Shown here: one piece after another, positions 11,145-21,559 of the stretch
Layout: each line of letters begins with the position of its first letter
Numbering within the stretch: position 1 is the first letter of the stretch
Source: Actinobacillus porcitonsillarum
Lineage (GTDB): Bacteria; Pseudomonadota; Gammaproteobacteria; Enterobacterales; Pasteurellaceae
Direction: 5' to 3'
Assembly: GCF_003101015.1 (NCBI RefSeq)
Contig: NZ_CP029206.1
Span: forward strand, 2,199,192-2,263,191
Length of the DNA: 64,000 bases
Program-made: the position numbers and the translations under genes
The notes under the pieces: model-generated
Told to the model about the DNA's origin: nothing
Databases searched by the model: none
What the model saw: the letters and a program-made list of their open reading frames with translations, nothing else

Positions 11145-12707
11145 ATGTTAGAGCTTTTTAGTGATTCTTCCATTTGGCTTGGTTTAATCACTTTAATTAT
11201 TCTTGAGATCATTTTAGGAATAGATAATTTAGTGTTTATTGCTATTTTAGCGAATAAACTCCCTCCATCACAACGTGCAAAAGCTCGTCGGGTCGGCTTA
11301 ACCCTCGCACTTATTATGCGATTAGGGTTATTATCTGTGATGTCTTGGCTCGTGACTTTAACGACACCAGTGATTAGTAATACACTTTTTTCACTCTCAA
11401 TTCGAGATATTATTTTAATTGTTGGGGGATTGTTTTTACTTTTTAAAGCGACTATTGAATTACATGAGCGTTTAGAAGGTAAATCTGAAACAACGGGAGA
11501 GAATATTGTTTATGCAAGTTTATATGCCGTTGTGGTACAAATTGTTGTATTAGATGCCGTGTTCTCTTTTGATGCTGTCATTACCGCTGTGGGGATGGTA
11601 AAACAGCTTGAAGTCATGATGATTGCGGTTGTGATTGCTATGGGGCTTATGCTTATTGCTTCAAAAGCGCTCACAGAATTTGTAGGCAAACATCCTACGG
11701 TCGTCATTTTATGCTTAAGTTTCTTGTTGATGATTGGCTTTAGCCTTATTGCAGAAGGCCTTGGATTACATATTCCAAAAGGCTACCTCTATGCGGCAAT
11801 TGGCTTCTCAATTTTAATTGAGGGCTTTAACCAATTCGCTCATCGTAATCAAACTAAGTATGAAAACCAGCAGCCACTAAGAGATCGTACGGCTGAGGCG
11901 ATTTTACGTTTAATGGGTGGCAAAACGGCAAAAGAAGTGAGCGATACCGCAACAACAGAAGAAAAATCGGAAGTCGAACAAGTTTTACCTTTTGCACAAG
12001 AAGAGCGTTATATGATCAGCGGTGTATTAGCGTTAGGCGAGCGTAATGTTCAAACGATTATGACACCAAGAAATGAAATTTCGTGGGTAGATATTGAAAC
12101 AACAGAAGAAGAAATCAGACAGCAGCTTTTAGATACGCCACATAATTTATTCCCGGTTTGTCGTGGAAGCATTGATGAAATTTTAGGTGTGGTGAGAGCG
12201 AAGGATATTTTAGCAGTATTAGATAATCATCAAGATATCTTTATGGCGTTAAAACCGTTATTAGCTAAACAACAGCCTGTTATCGTACCTGATACCGTAG
12301 ATAATTTAAAATTGTTGAATATGTTGAAAAATGCTAAAGGTAATTTAGCAATTGTTATTGATGAATATGGGCAAGTGGCAGGATTAGTTACACCATTAGA
12401 CTTATTAGAAGCGATTGCCGGTGAATTCCCTGATGAAGATGAAACATTAGAAATTGTTGCACGAGAAGATTACTGGATTGTGCAAGGCACGGCAACGCTA
12501 GAACAGCTCAAATTAGAGTTAAATGAGCCTGATATGTTTGAAAATGCCGAACAATTTACATTAGGTGGTTTTTTACTCTCTCAATTTGATACGATCCCTA
12601 AAGTCAATGATCAAATTACACTTGACGGATATGTCTTTACGATATTAAAAGCACACTCTGCACGTATTTTGGTCATTCGAATTGAGAAGCTTAGTAACAA
12701 GGACTAA
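11145..12707 (+). CDS. TerC-family membrane protein with CBS and CorC/HlyC domains
   Basis: 520 residues, matching E. coli YoaE/YegH and similar proteins in length and order. An N-terminal TerC domain of about seven helices (residues 10-235) carries the GIDNLVF and [11 protein letters not shown] motifs. A CBS pair follows (about 290-420, with [11 protein letters not shown]), then a CorC_HlyC transporter-associated domain (about 435-515). TerC proteins are linked to metal export during or after secretion, plausibly manganese, but the substrate of this branch is not established. A GAGGA ribosome site precedes the ATG. It lies 14 bp after rsxE and one base before the lpxM start, so it is probably part of a longer transcript. 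Confidence 0.9.
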   Translation: MLELFSDSSIWLGLITLIILEIILGIDNLVFIAILANKLPPSQRAKARRVGLTLALIMRLGLLSVMSWLVTLTTPVISNTLFSLSIRDIILIVGGLFLLFKATIELHERLEGKSETTGENIVYASLYAVVVQIVVLDAVFSFDAVITAVGMVKQLEVMMIAVVIAMGLMLIASKALTEFVGKHPTVVILCLSFLLMIGFSLIAEGLGLHIPKGYLYAAIGFSILIEGFNQFAHRNQTKYENQQPLRDRTAEAILRLMGGKTAKEVSDTATTEEKSEVEQVLPFAQEERYMISGVLALGERNVQTIMTPRNEISWVDIETTEEEIRQQLLDTPHNLFPVCRGSIDEILGVVRAKDILAVLDNHQDIFMALKPLLAKQQPVIVPDTVDNLKLLNMLKNAKGNLAIVIDEYGQVAGLVTPLDLLEAIAGEFPDEDETLEIVAREDYWIVQGTATLEQLKLELNEPDMFENAEQFTLGGFLLSQFDTIPKVNDQITLDGYVFTILKAHSARILVIRIEKLSNKD

Positions 12708-12708
12708 T

Positions 12709-13659
12709 ATGGAACGAGAGACATATCGAGTAGGTTATCAACATCAATTCCAAAAGGCCTTTTTACACCCTAAATACTGGGGAATTTGGCTGGGTATTTT
12801 CGTGCTTATGATTTTAGCTTATGTGCCGTTTAGAATCCGCGATAAGATAGCGGCTAAACTGGCTAAAATCGTTGTAAGAAAGCTGAAAGGGAAAAAGCAA
12901 TATCATCGAGCAGAGACAAATTTACGTTACTGTTTTCCGGATTGGTCGGAAGAAAAACGTGCAGATGTTATTGAAAAAATGTTTATTACCGTTGCTCAAA
13001 CGATGTTAGGGATTGGCGAAATCGCTTTACGTTCGGTAGATCATATCCAAAAACGTAGCGAATTTTCAGGGTTAGACATTGTACGAGAAGCGAGAGCATC
13101 AGGTAAAAATGTGATTTTACTTGTCCCTCACACTTGGTCGATTGATGCCTCTGGCATTATTATGCATACGTATGGTATGCCAATGGTTTCTATGTATAAT
13201 CCTCATCATAATCCTCTTGTGGATTGGTTATGGAACCGTACACGGGAACGTTTCGGCGGTAAAATGCATACCCGTCAGAATGGTATTAAACCTTTTTTAA
13301 ATGATGTGCGTAAAGGAAATCTTGGCTATTTTCTCCCTGATGAAGATTTTGGCGAAAAGGCAAGTGTTTATGTTCCCTTTTTTGCCACAGAAAAGGCAAC
13401 ATTACCGGGTTTGGCAAAAATGGCTCGAGTAGCTAATGCTGTCGTGATCCCGATGTTTCCGATTTATAATGCAGAAAAAGGCGTATATCAAATTGAGATC
13501 TTACCGCCTCTTGAATTTGCAGGCGATGAGTTACAATCCGCTCGCCAAATGAATGAAGTGATTGAATACTTCGTGCCTAAAAATCCTGAACAGTATGTTT
13601 GGATTTTACGTATCTTAAAAACACGCCGTGATGGGCAAGATATTTATCGAAAAGATTAA
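12709..13659 (+). CDS. lpxM: Lipid A biosynthesis myristoyltransferase LpxM (MsbB)
   Basis: Inner-membrane acyltransferase that adds the last secondary acyl chain to Kdo2-lipid A. One N-terminal membrane anchor (about residues 20-42) is followed by the acyltransferase fold with the HxxxxD catalytic motif in HTWSID and the FPDWSEEKR segment. RRMNE-like RQMNEVIEYFV and YVWILRILKTR match LpxM better than LpxL; the separation from LpxL rests on these local matches. The ATG at 12709 follows AAGGA, giving 316 residues (E. coli 323). It is four bases upstream of letB, pairing lipid A acylation with a lipid-transport gene. Confidence 0.9.
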   Translation: MERETYRVGYQHQFQKAFLHPKYWGIWLGIFVLMILAYVPFRIRDKIAAKLAKIVVRKLKGKKQYHRAETNLRYCFPDWSEEKRADVIEKMFITVAQTMLGIGEIALRSVDHIQKRSEFSGLDIVREARASGKNVILLVPHTWSIDASGIIMHTYGMPMVSMYNPHHNPLVDWLWNRTRERFGGKMHTRQNGIKPFLNDVRKGNLGYFLPDEDFGEKASVYVPFFATEKATLPGLAKMARVANAVVIPMFPIYNAEKGVYQIEILPPLEFAGDELQSARQMNEVIEYFVPKNPEQYVWILRILKTRRDGQDIYRKD

Positions 13660-13663
13660 GAAA

Positions 13664-16324
13664 ATGGAAGAACAAACTGTACAAGTTGCAAAAATTAGAC
13701 CGCCTCGTAAAATTTCTCCGTTTTGGTTACTGCCGATAGTCGCATTTGCTATTGGCTGTTTACTTTTCTTTCAAATTTTAAAAGAACAAGGGGAAACAAT
13801 CACTATCCGCTTTAATGAAGGGGATGGCATTACTGCGGGCAAAACGGCTATTCGCTATCAAGGTTTGCAAATTGGTTTAGTGAAAAAAGTCTATTTTGTG
13901 GATAACTTGAAAAAGGTTCAAGTAGAAGCAGAAATAAATCCTGAAGCTAAATCAGTACTGAAAGAAGGAACGATTTTCTGGGTGGTTAAGCCAACGGCTT
14001 CACTCGCAGGGGTTTCAGGGTTAGATACATTGGTTTCAGGCAATTATATTACCTTAAAACCAAGTACTGATCCTGAGGCAAAAAGTAAAGATGAATTTAT
14101 TGCTGAAGATGAGGCACCTGTTGCCATTGCAACGGATGGTGCTTTATTAGTGCGTTTAATTTCTGATGATCTAGGTTCAATTACTGCAGGAGCTCAAATT
14201 TATTATCGTAAAGCGCCTGTTGGGCAAGTTGCCGATTATCGTTTTAGTGCCGACCATAAAAAAGTTGAAATTGATGTGCTGATTAACAAAAAATATGCTT
14301 CTTTAGTGAAAAAAGATAGCCGTTTTTGGAATATCAGTGGTATTGATGTAAAAGCTGGATTATCTGGCGTAGATATTTCTGTGGATAGTTTAGCCTCTGT
14401 GGTTGTAGGAGCAGTCTCTTTTGATTCTCCGGATAATTCTGAAGCGGCAGAACAAGGGCAAACATTTTCTTTATATAAGGATCTGAAATCTGCATTAAGA
14501 GGGGTAGAGGTAAAAGTTGCAGTCCCAATAGCGGATAATTTGAAGGTCAATGAAACCCCTGTTTTTTATAAAAATGTGCAAGTCGGCGTGCTGTCTAATT
14601 TAGAAATGCCTCGTGACGATGACAATGAATTTTTTAAAGGCATTGGTCGTAAAGGCATGTTAAAAGGGACGCTCTTGATTGATCCTAATCATAGTGACTT
14701 GCTGAAAAATGGCACGGCAATTTTATTGCGTGAGCCAAAATTTAGCTTAAATAAAGAGCAAATTAGTAAAATTGGTGAGTTATTTAGAGGAATTTATTTC
14801 GATATTTTAGCCGGAGAAGGAGAAGAAAAGTTAAGTTTTACCGTACAGAAAGAAGCGGATTACTTGCTTTCACTCCCAAATATTCTCGCTTTAACTCTAA
14901 CGGCACCAGAATCTTATGGTGTTGAAGAAGGGCAAGGTATTTATTATAACGATATTCAAATTGGTGAAGTTTTAAAACGTCAGTTAAGCATTGATAATGT
15001 CTCTTTCAAGGCGATGATTTATCCACCTTATCGAGCATTAATTTCGGAAAATAGTAAATTCGTTGCCATTTCTAATTTAGATATTAGCGTGGGCTTGGAT
15101 GGTGTTCGAGTAAAAGCCGGTTCGCCAAATGATTGGATTAAAGGTGGTGTACGTTTAATTGCTGATAAACAGCAAAATGGCAAGGCGAAAAGTAGCTACC
15201 CACTTTATAAAGATATGGATTCGGCACAAGCAGGGATAACTTCAAGTGAGAAAAAAGCGACAGTTATTTTATCTGCAAAAACATTAGAAGGGATTGATAA
15301 AGGGTCTGTTGTCCTTTATCGAGATTTTCAAGTTGGGGAAATTTTAAACGTTCACCCACAGAAAAATGGCTTTGATGTTGAGCTTTATATTGAGCCAGCT
15401 TATCGTCATTTAATGAGTGAAAAAAGCCGTTTCTGGATTGAACCGGCGATTGCCGCAGAGCTTTCTTTAAAAGGTTTAACGGTTCAATCTTCGCCTTTAA
15501 TGAGAACGTTAAAAGGTGCGATCAGCTTCGATAACGAAGGAAAAGGAAGTAAAACGTTATATGCAAGTAAAGAACAAGCAACGGCTGGTTATACGTATAT
15601 TACGCTTATTGCCAAAGATGCCTCAAAACTCTTTAAAGGCATGGATATTCGCTATATGGGCTTAACCGTTGGTAAAGTAGAAAAGCTTGAATTACAAAAT
15701 GCAAAAAAACAGATAAAAGTAACCGCTTACCTTGATGGACAGTATTATTCATTACTTGCCAAAACCGGTAGTAAATTCAGTGCGATTTCTCCTGAAATTA
15801 CAACAAGCGGGATAAAAAATATTGATGCAATGTTACAAACTTATATCAATGTTGAAGCAGGAAGCGGAAAAGCTCAAACGCTCTTTAATTTATCCGATAC
15901 AGCAACGACTCAAACGACTTATGCCAATGGCTACCCTATTATTGTGGAAACCAGTGATGCACGAGGTATTGAGCTGGAAGCACCGGTTTTATATCGAGGA
16001 ATGCAAGTTGGGATCGTGAAAAAACTGAATTTAAGTGAGTTAGGCGATCGAGTGTTGATCCATTTAAGTATAGAAAATAAATATCAGCATTTAGTGAGAA
16101 ATAATACGGAATTTTGGGCGGCTTCAGGCTATACAATGGATGTGAGCTTGCAAGGGGTAAGTATGAATTCCGGCACAATGTCCCAATTACTGAAAGGCGG
16201 CATTGAATTTTCAACCCCTTCGGGACGAGTGGTTCAGCCTCAAGCAAAACCAAATCGTCATTTCTTATTACAACGTAAAATTCCGCAAGATGCTCCGGCT
16301 TGGGATCAAGGGATAGCGGAATAA
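13664..16324 (+). CDS. letB: Seven-MCE-domain intermembrane lipid transport protein LetB (YebT)
   Basis: Periplasm-spanning MCE protein forming a stacked-ring tunnel for phospholipids between inner and outer membrane. One N-terminal helix (about residues 22-40) anchors seven MCE domains, recognised by repeats of the type GxxVxYRGxxVGxV. They start near residues 46, 158, 285, 409, 530, 645 and 765. 886 residues against 877 in E. coli LetB; PqiB would have three domains and about 546. The usual membrane partner LetA is not adjacent. Starts four bases after the lpxM stop; an upstream in-frame ATG at 13628 overlaps lpxM and is less likely. Confidence 0.9.
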   Translation: MEEQTVQVAKIRPPRKISPFWLLPIVAFAIGCLLFFQILKEQGETITIRFNEGDGITAGKTAIRYQGLQIGLVKKVYFVDNLKKVQVEAEINPEAKSVLKEGTIFWVVKPTASLAGVSGLDTLVSGNYITLKPSTDPEAKSKDEFIAEDEAPVAIATDGALLVRLISDDLGSITAGAQIYYRKAPVGQVADYRFSADHKKVEIDVLINKKYASLVKKDSRFWNISGIDVKAGLSGVDISVDSLASVVVGAVSFDSPDNSEAAEQGQTFSLYKDLKSALRGVEVKVAVPIADNLKVNETPVFYKNVQVGVLSNLEMPRDDDNEFFKGIGRKGMLKGTLLIDPNHSDLLKNGTAILLREPKFSLNKEQISKIGELFRGIYFDILAGEGEEKLSFTVQKEADYLLSLPNILALTLTAPESYGVEEGQGIYYNDIQIGEVLKRQLSIDNVSFKAMIYPPYRALISENSKFVAISNLDISVGLDGVRVKAGSPNDWIKGGVRLIADKQQNGKAKSSYPLYKDMDSAQAGITSSEKKATVILSAKTLEGIDKGSVVLYRDFQVGEILNVHPQKNGFDVELYIEPAYRHLMSEKSRFWIEPAIAAELSLKGLTVQSSPLMRTLKGAISFDNEGKGSKTLYASKEQATAGYTYITLIAKDASKLFKGMDIRYMGLTVGKVEKLELQNAKKQIKVTAYLDGQYYSLLAKTGSKFSAISPEITTSGIKNIDAMLQTYINVEAGSGKAQTLFNLSDTATTQTTYANGYPIIVETSDARGIELEAPVLYRGMQVGIVKKLNLSELGDRVLIHLSIENKYQHLVRNNTEFWAASGYTMDVSLQGVSMNSGTMSQLLKGGIEFSTPSGRVVQPQAKPNRHFLLQRKIPQDAPAWDQGIAE

Positions 16325-16350
16325 TTTAACAATTTTATGAGGAGAGCAAA

Positions 16351-16860
16351 ATGCCTTTATTAGATAGTTTTAAAGTTGATCATACAAGAATGAATGCTCC
16401 GGCAGTACGTGTGGCAAAAACGATGACAACGCCAAAAGGAGATACCATTACCGTGTTTGATTTACGTTTTTGCCGCCCAAACATTGATATTTTACCTGTA
16501 CGTGGTATTCATACAATGGAGCATTTATTTGCCGGTTTTATGCGTGATCACCTTAATAGTGAAACAGTTGAAATCATTGATATTTCGCCAATGGGCTGCC
16601 GTACTGGTTTTTATATGTCATTAATTGGCACACCTTCTGAACAAGAGGTGGTAAAAGCGTGGACAGCTTCAATGGAAGATGCTTTAAATAAAGTGCCGGA
16701 TGTGTCAAAAATTCCGGAATTGAATGAATACCAATGCGGTTCGTATAAAGAACATTCTTTAGAAGAAGCACATCAAATTGCCCGTGATGTGCTTGCAAAA
16801 GGAATTGGTGTTAATCGTAACGAAGATTTAGCCTTAGACGAAAAATTATTAAATCCATAA
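16351..16860 (+). CDS. luxS: S-ribosylhomocysteine lyase LuxS
   Basis: Cleaves S-ribosylhomocysteine to homocysteine and the autoinducer-2 precursor DPD, in the activated methyl cycle. All metal ligands are present: His54 and His58 in HTMEH, and Cys129 in YQCGSY. Glu57 and Cys83 (MGCRTGFY) are the acid-base residues. 169 residues, normal length. The 26-bp gap after letB contains GAGGAG before the ATG. An uptake signal follows 12 bp after the stop. Confidence 0.98.
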   Translation: MPLLDSFKVDHTRMNAPAVRVAKTMTTPKGDTITVFDLRFCRPNIDILPVRGIHTMEHLFAGFMRDHLNSETVEIIDISPMGCRTGFYMSLIGTPSEQEVVKAWTASMEDALNKVPDVSKIPELNEYQCGSYKEHSLEEAHQIARDVLAKGIGVNRNEDLALDEKLLNP

Positions 16861-16871
16861 TTTACGGCTCA

Positions 16872-16880
16872 ACAAGCGGT
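16872..16880 (+). other. DNA uptake signal sequence, extended form
   Basis: ACAAGCGGT followed by TAAATTTTTG matches the long form of the Actinobacillus-type uptake signal, with the AT-rich tail that the isolated core copies lack. Other cores occur at, for example, 6542, 37353, 43043, 44706, 50048 and 50551, and reverse copies at 909, 4139 and 40481. Confidence 0.8.
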
Positions 16881-16928
16881 TAAATTTTTGATTTATTTTT
16901 CAAATGATGTAGTTGTTTTACACATTTT

Positions 16929-16954
16929 GTAGGGGAAATATAATTTTCCTCTAC
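16929..16954. repeat. GTAGG-type hairpin element 3 (single arm)
   Basis: A 26-bp near-palindrome with GTAG at one end and CTAC at the other and an AT-rich centre. Only one arm is seen here; a C-rich mosaic repeat follows directly. Confidence 0.6.
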
Positions 16955-16980
16955 GATATTCCTAAAACGATACTCAAACT

Positions 16981-17137
16981 CTCTCCCCTTGTGGGAGAGA
17001 GACAGCCGAAGAGTGCGTTCAGCAATCTTTGGCAGAGAGAGGGGAAAAGCCAACGGCTTTCAAAATACGATTTCCCCCTCTCCCTGATTTTGCTTCTAAA
17101 CGAAGCAAAATCTGTCCCTCTCCCACAAGGGGCGAGG
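16981..17137. repeat. C-rich mosaic hairpin repeat (second family), paired copy 2
   Basis: Two large arms in opposite orientation, with outer segments at 16981-17003 and 17112-17137 built on CTCTCCC-CTTGTG-GGGAGAG. Within the second arm, from 17076, a CCCTCTCCCT block is followed by a perfect hairpin GATTTTGCTT / AAGCAAAATC and then another CCCTCTCCC block. The 423-bp gap between luxS and the ABC transporter gene (16861-17283) holds only these repeats, the uptake signal and no gene. Confidence 0.65.
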
Positions 17138-17192
17138 GTTGTATATATCGACCGCCACGATGAGGTGATTGAACATAGTTGCTACACCCAAC

Positions 17193-17273
17193 GGACACAC
17201 GCAGTGTGTCCCTACAGCCTTTATAATTTAAACAATAATTGTAACGGACGCATGCCAGCGTCCTTATTTTTTA
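17193..17273. repeat. GTAGG-type hairpin element 4
   Basis: 17193-17215 is a GTAGG arm in reverse orientation with stem GGACACAC / GTGTGTCC. A shorter related hairpin, GGACGC / GCGTCC, lies at 17256-17273, just before the ribosome-binding site of the ABC transporter gene. Both are preceded by AACGGAC or ACGGAC, suggesting a diverged pair. Confidence 0.55.
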
Positions 17274-17283
17274 GGATAGAGAA

Positions 17284-19128
17284 ATGTTTAATAAAATTTT
17301 TACTTGGTTTGAAAACCGAGTTGAAACATATCCGGAAGAAGCTCCCCAAACACCCAAATCCGGCATTATTCCTTTTATTTTTGAAGCAACAAAAGGAATG
17401 AGAGGTTACTTAACGATTTTAACCATTTTAGTTGCAGCCGTTGGGATTATTGAGGCGATCTTATTCCAATTTATGGGCGAATTAGTTGATTGGATCAATA
17501 AACTTAGTCCGGCTGCATTATGGCAAGAAAAAGGCAGTGCGATTATTGGTATGTTCTTTGTTGCAATGCTGGGCGTACTTTTTGTTTTCTTAGCCAGCAG
17601 CATTCGTTTCCAAAGTTTGCAAGGTGTTTTCCCAATGCGTTTACGTTGGAACTTCCACCGTTTAATGCTTGGGCAAAGTATGGGCTTTTACCAAGATGAA
17701 TTTGCCGGCAGGGTTTCCGCTAAAGTGATGCAAACAGCATTAGCTGTGCGAGATGTCGTAATGACTTGTGCGGATATGCTTATTTATGTTGCCGTTTACT
17801 TAACAACATCAAGCGTCATTTTATTGCAATTTGATGGTTGGTTATTCTTACCTTTCATTCTATGGGTTATTTCACTGGCAATTACTATTCGAGTATTTGT
17901 GCCAAAATTAGCCGAAGCCGCTCAAGAGCAATCTGATGCACGTAGTTTGATGACCGGTCGCATTACCGATGCTTATTCTAATATCGCAACGGTTAAACTC
18001 TTTTCTCACGGTAATCGTGAGTCGGCTTATGCAAAAGAGTCGATGGAAGAATTTATGACAACGGTACATAAACAGATGCGACTCGTAACCATCATTGAAA
18101 CCTTAACCAATTTTACCAGCATTGCTTTGATTGTTTCGACAGCAGGAATTGGTTTATGGCTTTGGTCGCAAGAAATCGTGAGTGCAGGCGCAATTGCTAC
18201 TTCAACGGCACTGGCGTTACGTATCAAAGGCTTATCACAATGGATTATGTGGGAATTTGCCCGTCTATTTGAAAACTTAGGTACAGTTCAAGATGGCATG
18301 GCAACGCTTTCTAAACCGCATACCGTAGTAGATAAGGCAGATGCTAAGCCATTAACGGTAACGCAGGGCGAAATTAAATTTGAGCACGTTGATTTTGCTT
18401 ATGATCCGAAAAAGCCATTATTGAAAGATTTTGATCTCACGATTAAAGCGGGAGAAAAAGTCGGATTAGTGGGTCGAAGTGGCGCAGGAAAATCGACCCT
18501 CACGAATTTATTGCTTCGTTTTTATGATATTCAAAACGGTACAATTACCATTGATGGGCAGAATGTACGTGATATTACCCAAGAAAGTTTACGCTCACAA
18601 ATTGGCTTAGTTACCCAAGATACATCATTGCTACACCGTTCCGTCCGTGAAAATTTAATGTACGGCAGACCAAATGCGACAGAAGAAGAGATGCTACAAG
18701 CGATACAAAAAGCCGCAGCAAGCGAGTTTATCCCTAATTTACAAGATGCAAAAGGACGCACGGGGTTAGATGCACACGTAGGCGAACGAGGCGTTAAACT
18801 CTCCGGTGGGCAGCGCCAACGTATTGCGATTGCGCGTGTTATGTTAAAAGATGCTCCGATTTTGTTACTTGATGAAGCAACAAGTGCCTTAGACTCCGAA
18901 GTTGAAGTGGCAATTCAAGAGAACCTCACTGACTTAATGGAAGGCAAAACGGTTGTAGCGATTGCGCATCGTTTATCAACCATTATGGCAATGGATCGTT
19001 TAATCGTATTAGATAAAGGCGAAATCGTGGAACAAGGCACCCATGAAGAGCTGTTAGCACAAAATGGTGTTTATGCTAAATTATGGGCGCATCAAAGTGG
19101 TGGTTTTTTAGCAGACGATGACATTTAA
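17284..19128 (+). CDS. ABC transporter, fused permease and ATP-binding protein (exporter type)
   Basis: Half-size exporter expected to act as a homodimer in the inner membrane. Residues 40-330 form the six-helix membrane domain. Residues 365-605 form the ATPase, with Walker A GRSGAGKST, Q-loop VTQD, signature LSGGQRQR, Walker B ILLLDEATSALD and the H-loop AHRLST. 614 residues, resembling the H. influenzae HI1051 type. Substrate unknown; multidrug or lipid-like export is a family-level guess. AGGATAGAG precedes the ATG. A long hairpin terminator follows the stop. Confidence 0.9.
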   Translation: MFNKIFTWFENRVETYPEEAPQTPKSGIIPFIFEATKGMRGYLTILTILVAAVGIIEAILFQFMGELVDWINKLSPAALWQEKGSAIIGMFFVAMLGVLFVFLASSIRFQSLQGVFPMRLRWNFHRLMLGQSMGFYQDEFAGRVSAKVMQTALAVRDVVMTCADMLIYVAVYLTTSSVILLQFDGWLFLPFILWVISLAITIRVFVPKLAEAAQEQSDARSLMTGRITDAYSNIATVKLFSHGNRESAYAKESMEEFMTTVHKQMRLVTIIETLTNFTSIALIVSTAGIGLWLWSQEIVSAGAIATSTALALRIKGLSQWIMWEFARLFENLGTVQDGMATLSKPHTVVDKADAKPLTVTQGEIKFEHVDFAYDPKKPLLKDFDLTIKAGEKVGLVGRSGAGKSTLTNLLLRFYDIQNGTITIDGQNVRDITQESLRSQIGLVTQDTSLLHRSVRENLMYGRPNATEEEMLQAIQKAAASEFIPNLQDAKGRTGLDAHVGERGVKLSGGQRQRIAIARVMLKDAPILLLDEATSALDSEVEVAIQENLTDLMEGKTVVAIAHRLSTIMAMDRLIVLDKGEIVEQGTHEELLAQNGVYAKLWAHQSGGFLADDDI

Positions 19129-19140
19129 ATCGTTAAATAG

Positions 19141-19190
19141 GCGGTAAGATTTAGCGAAAAATTTGCAAAATTTTGCTAAAATCGAACCGC
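19141..19190 (+). terminator. Hairpin terminator with inverted GCGGT ends
   Basis: GCGGT at 19141 pairs with ACCGC ending at 19190. The interior GAT-TTAGC...GCTAA-ATC continues the stem, and T-rich sequence follows. It resembles an inverted pair of degenerate uptake signals serving as a terminator after the ABC transporter gene. Confidence 0.6.
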
Positions 19191-19210
19191 TTTATTTTTA
19201 AGGATTTACT

Positions 19211-20038
19211 ATGTTTGATTATTTTTTATCACTACATCCCATTATGCAAGCCTTTATTGCCGGTTTGTTTACTTGGGGATGTACGATTTTTGGCTCTTCA
19301 TTCGTTTACTTCTTTAAGACGGTAAACCGTAAATTATTAGACATGATGATGGGCTTTGCCGGAGGGGTAATGATTGCGGCCTCTTTTTGGTCGCTTTTAG
19401 CACCGGCACTGGAATATGCTGAAGCAGATTACGGCTCTTTAGCGTGGCTGCCTGCGGCGATAGGTTTTCTCCTTGGTGGATTTTTTATCCGTTTGATCGA
19501 CTACGTTGTACCGCATTTACATTTAAGTAAGCCCATTGAGGAAGCGGAAGGTATGCAACCTAAAAAGGGCTTATCAAAAAGTATGTTGCTTTTTTTGGCG
19601 ATTACCATTCACAACATTCCTGAAGGTTTAGCTATCGGGGTAACATTTGGGGCATTGGCAACGCAAGTACCCGGCGTGGATGCTTCTATTATGGGGGCGA
19701 TTGGATTAGCGATTGGGATTGGTTTGCAAAATATTCCTGAAGGTTCATCACTTTCTCTTCCTATTCGAGGTGAAGGGCATTCTCGCTGGAAAGCCTTTTG
19801 GTATGGCTCAATGTCTGCAGTTGTTGAGCCGATTGCAGCTGTGATTGGTGCTGCATTTGTTTTATCCATGACAGCGATTTTACCTTACGCCTTGGCATTT
19901 GCGGCAGGGGCAATGATTTTCGTTGTTGTGGAAGAGTTAATTCCTGAATCACAAAGTAATGGGAACACCGATATTGCCACCTTAAGCCTGATGGTTGGCT
20001 TTGTGGTAATGATGGTTCTTGATGTTGCATTAGGATAG
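19211..20038 (+). CDS. ZIP-family metal transporter (GufA/ZupT type)
   Basis: Inner-membrane importer of zinc or related divalent metals. 275 residues with about eight helices. The two metal-binding helices carry HNIPEG (near residue 136) and QNIPEG (near 177), the signature of ZIP proteins; the second motif has Gln in place of the first His. VEELIPES near the C terminus is also typical of the GufA branch. AAGGA precedes the ATG. No Zur or manganese operator was recognised upstream. Ends two bases before the next gene. Confidence 0.9.
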   Translation: MFDYFLSLHPIMQAFIAGLFTWGCTIFGSSFVYFFKTVNRKLLDMMMGFAGGVMIAASFWSLLAPALEYAEADYGSLAWLPAAIGFLLGGFFIRLIDYVVPHLHLSKPIEEAEGMQPKKGLSKSMLLFLAITIHNIPEGLAIGVTFGALATQVPGVDASIMGAIGLAIGIGLQNIPEGSSLSLPIRGEGHSRWKAFWYGSMSAVVEPIAAVIGAAFVLSMTAILPYALAFAAGAMIFVVVEELIPESQSNGNTDIATLSLMVGFVVMMVLDVALG

Positions 20039-20040
20039 CT

Positions 20041-20475
20041 ATGATTTGGTATAAAGGGCTTTTTAGTTTTCAGGGGCGGTTAAATCGGCAGGGATTTTGG
20101 ACAGGGATTGCAATTAACTTTGCTTTTCTCTTTATTTTGGTAAATTTTTTGCCAAATCCGACCGCTTTTAACACCATAATGCTGTTACCTTTGGCAATAA
20201 GCCTATATAGTTGTTTGGCGATTATTGTAAAACGGCTACACGACAGAAATCGCTCGGGCAAAAACGCTTTTATTTTATGTGTCCCAATCGCTTGCTATTT
20301 GATGGCACAATCAACCACTGGCGATATTGCTTGGTTGCTTGGTTTACTGATGCCGATGTTGATTTGCACCATCGTTTTTTTAGAATGGGGCTTTTTTCGC
20401 AGTTATCCGCAAGCTAATCAATATGGAGAACAGGGCTTGCCTTTTATCTTTAAAGAGAAAATCAAAACGTTATGA
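20041..20475 (+). CDS. DUF805 family inner-membrane protein
   Basis: 144 residues with four hydrophobic helices. [18 protein letters not shown] at the N terminus and [11 protein letters not shown] after the second helix are the family signatures (as in E. coli YhaH/YhaI). Function unknown. It is tightly packed between the ZIP gene (two-base gap) and engB (four-base overlap), so it is probably co-transcribed with both. Confidence 0.85.
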   Translation: MIWYKGLFSFQGRLNRQGFWTGIAINFAFLFILVNFLPNPTAFNTIMLLPLAISLYSCLAIIVKRLHDRNRSGKNAFILCVPIACYLMAQSTTGDIAWLLGLLMPMLICTIVFLEWGFFRSYPQANQYGEQGLPFIFKEKIKTL

Positions 20476-21098
20476 CAGAACAAATTAAACTGAATTACCA
20501 TAAGACAAAATTTTTAACTTCTGCGCCTGATATTCGTCATTTGCCGGAAGATAGCGGTATTGAAATTGCGTTTGCAGGGCGTTCTAATGCAGGAAAATCC
20601 ACTTCTCTGAATGCTTTAACCAACCAAAAGAACTTAGCTCGTACGTCCAAAACACCGGGGCGGACACAGTTGATTAACTTGTTTGAGGTAGAACCGCAAT
20701 GTAAATTGGTGGATCTACCGGGCTATGGTTATGCTGCCGTACCGGAACAAATGAAATTACAATGGCAAAAAGCATTGGGCGAGTACTTACAAAAACGTGA
20801 ATGTTTACGTGGTGTCGTCATTCTGATGGATATTCGCCATCCGTTAAAAGATTTAGACCAACAAATGATTGAATGGGCGGTTTCGGCAGAATTACCGGTA
20901 CTACTACTTTTAACAAAAGCAGATAAATTGAGCCAATCAGCCCGTAGCAAAACGGTTAAAATGGTGAGAGAAGCCATTTTACCTTTCCAAGGCGATGTGC
21001 AAGTAGAAGCCTATTCCGCCTTAAATAAAATTGGAATTGATAAACTTTCAGCAAAATTAGATAGCTGGTTTGCTGAAGCCTTTGTAGCAGGAGAATAA
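20472..21098 (+). CDS. engB: Ribosome biogenesis GTPase EngB (YihA/YsxC)
   Basis: Essential GTPase acting in assembly of the large ribosomal subunit. The motifs are in order: G1 GRSNAGKST near residue 37, G2 KTPGRTQ, G3 DLPGYGYA near 83, G4 TKAD near 149, and G5 YSALN near 180. 208 residues, normal. Its ATG overlaps the end of the DUF805 gene by four bases. rraB follows one base after its stop, with an AGGAG ribosome site inside the engB 3' end. Confidence 0.96.
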   Translation: MTEQIKLNYHKTKFLTSAPDIRHLPEDSGIEIAFAGRSNAGKSTSLNALTNQKNLARTSKTPGRTQLINLFEVEPQCKLVDLPGYGYAAVPEQMKLQWQKALGEYLQKRECLRGVVILMDIRHPLKDLDQQMIEWAVSAELPVLLLLTKADKLSQSARSKTVKMVREAILPFQGDVQVEAYSALNKIGIDKLSAKLDSWFAEAFVAGE

Positions 21099-21099
21099 G

Positions 21100-21543
21100 A
21101 TGTACGATTTAGCTTTATTACGCCAAGAAACAGACGAGATCATTCAAAATTTATTAGATGATGGCTCTGATCCGGAAGCGCTTTATATTATTGAACACCA
21201 CGTTGCTCACCACGATTTTGATAAATTAGAAAAACTTGTTGTCGATGCTTATAAACTAGGCTATGAAATCTCTGATGCAGAGGAGGTTGAAGAAGACGGT
21301 AAGGTGTTCTTTGTTTGTGATATTGTGAGTGAAATCAATCTCAATGCCGATTTAATTACAGCACAGCAAAAAGAGCTGCTTCCTTTAATTGAAAAAGCCG
21401 GTGCGGAATACGAAGGTTGGGGAACTTATTTCGAAGATCCAAATGGTGAAGAAGATGAATACGGCGATGATGGCGAATTTTTTGATGAACACGATGAAGA
21501 TTTTGATTTCGATGAAGTAGAAATTACTCGTACTCGTCATTAA
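21100..21543 (+). CDS. rraB: Ribonuclease E inhibitor RraB
   Basis: Acidic protein that binds RNase E and modulates the RNA degradosome. 147 residues; the segment [17 protein letters not shown] near the N terminus, DADGWG-like [12 protein letters not shown] and the very acidic tail ([19 protein letters not shown]) match the RraB family. AGGAGAATAAG precedes the ATG. It is the last gene of a unit with engB; a glycosyltransferase gene follows after 16 bp. Confidence 0.93.
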   Translation: MYDLALLRQETDEIIQNLLDDGSDPEALYIIEHHVAHHDFDKLEKLVVDAYKLGYEISDAEEVEEDGKVFFVCDIVSEINLNADLITAQQKELLPLIEKAGAEYEGWGTYFEDPNGEEDEYGDDGEFFDEHDEDFDFDEVEITRTRH

Positions 21544-21559
21544 AACTTTGGAAAAATGT

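Noticed and set aside
16913..17401. Open frame of 162 codons across the luxS-ABC transporter gap
   Set aside because: It runs through palindromic repeats and into the transporter gene in another frame, with no ribosome site or recognisable protein sequence.
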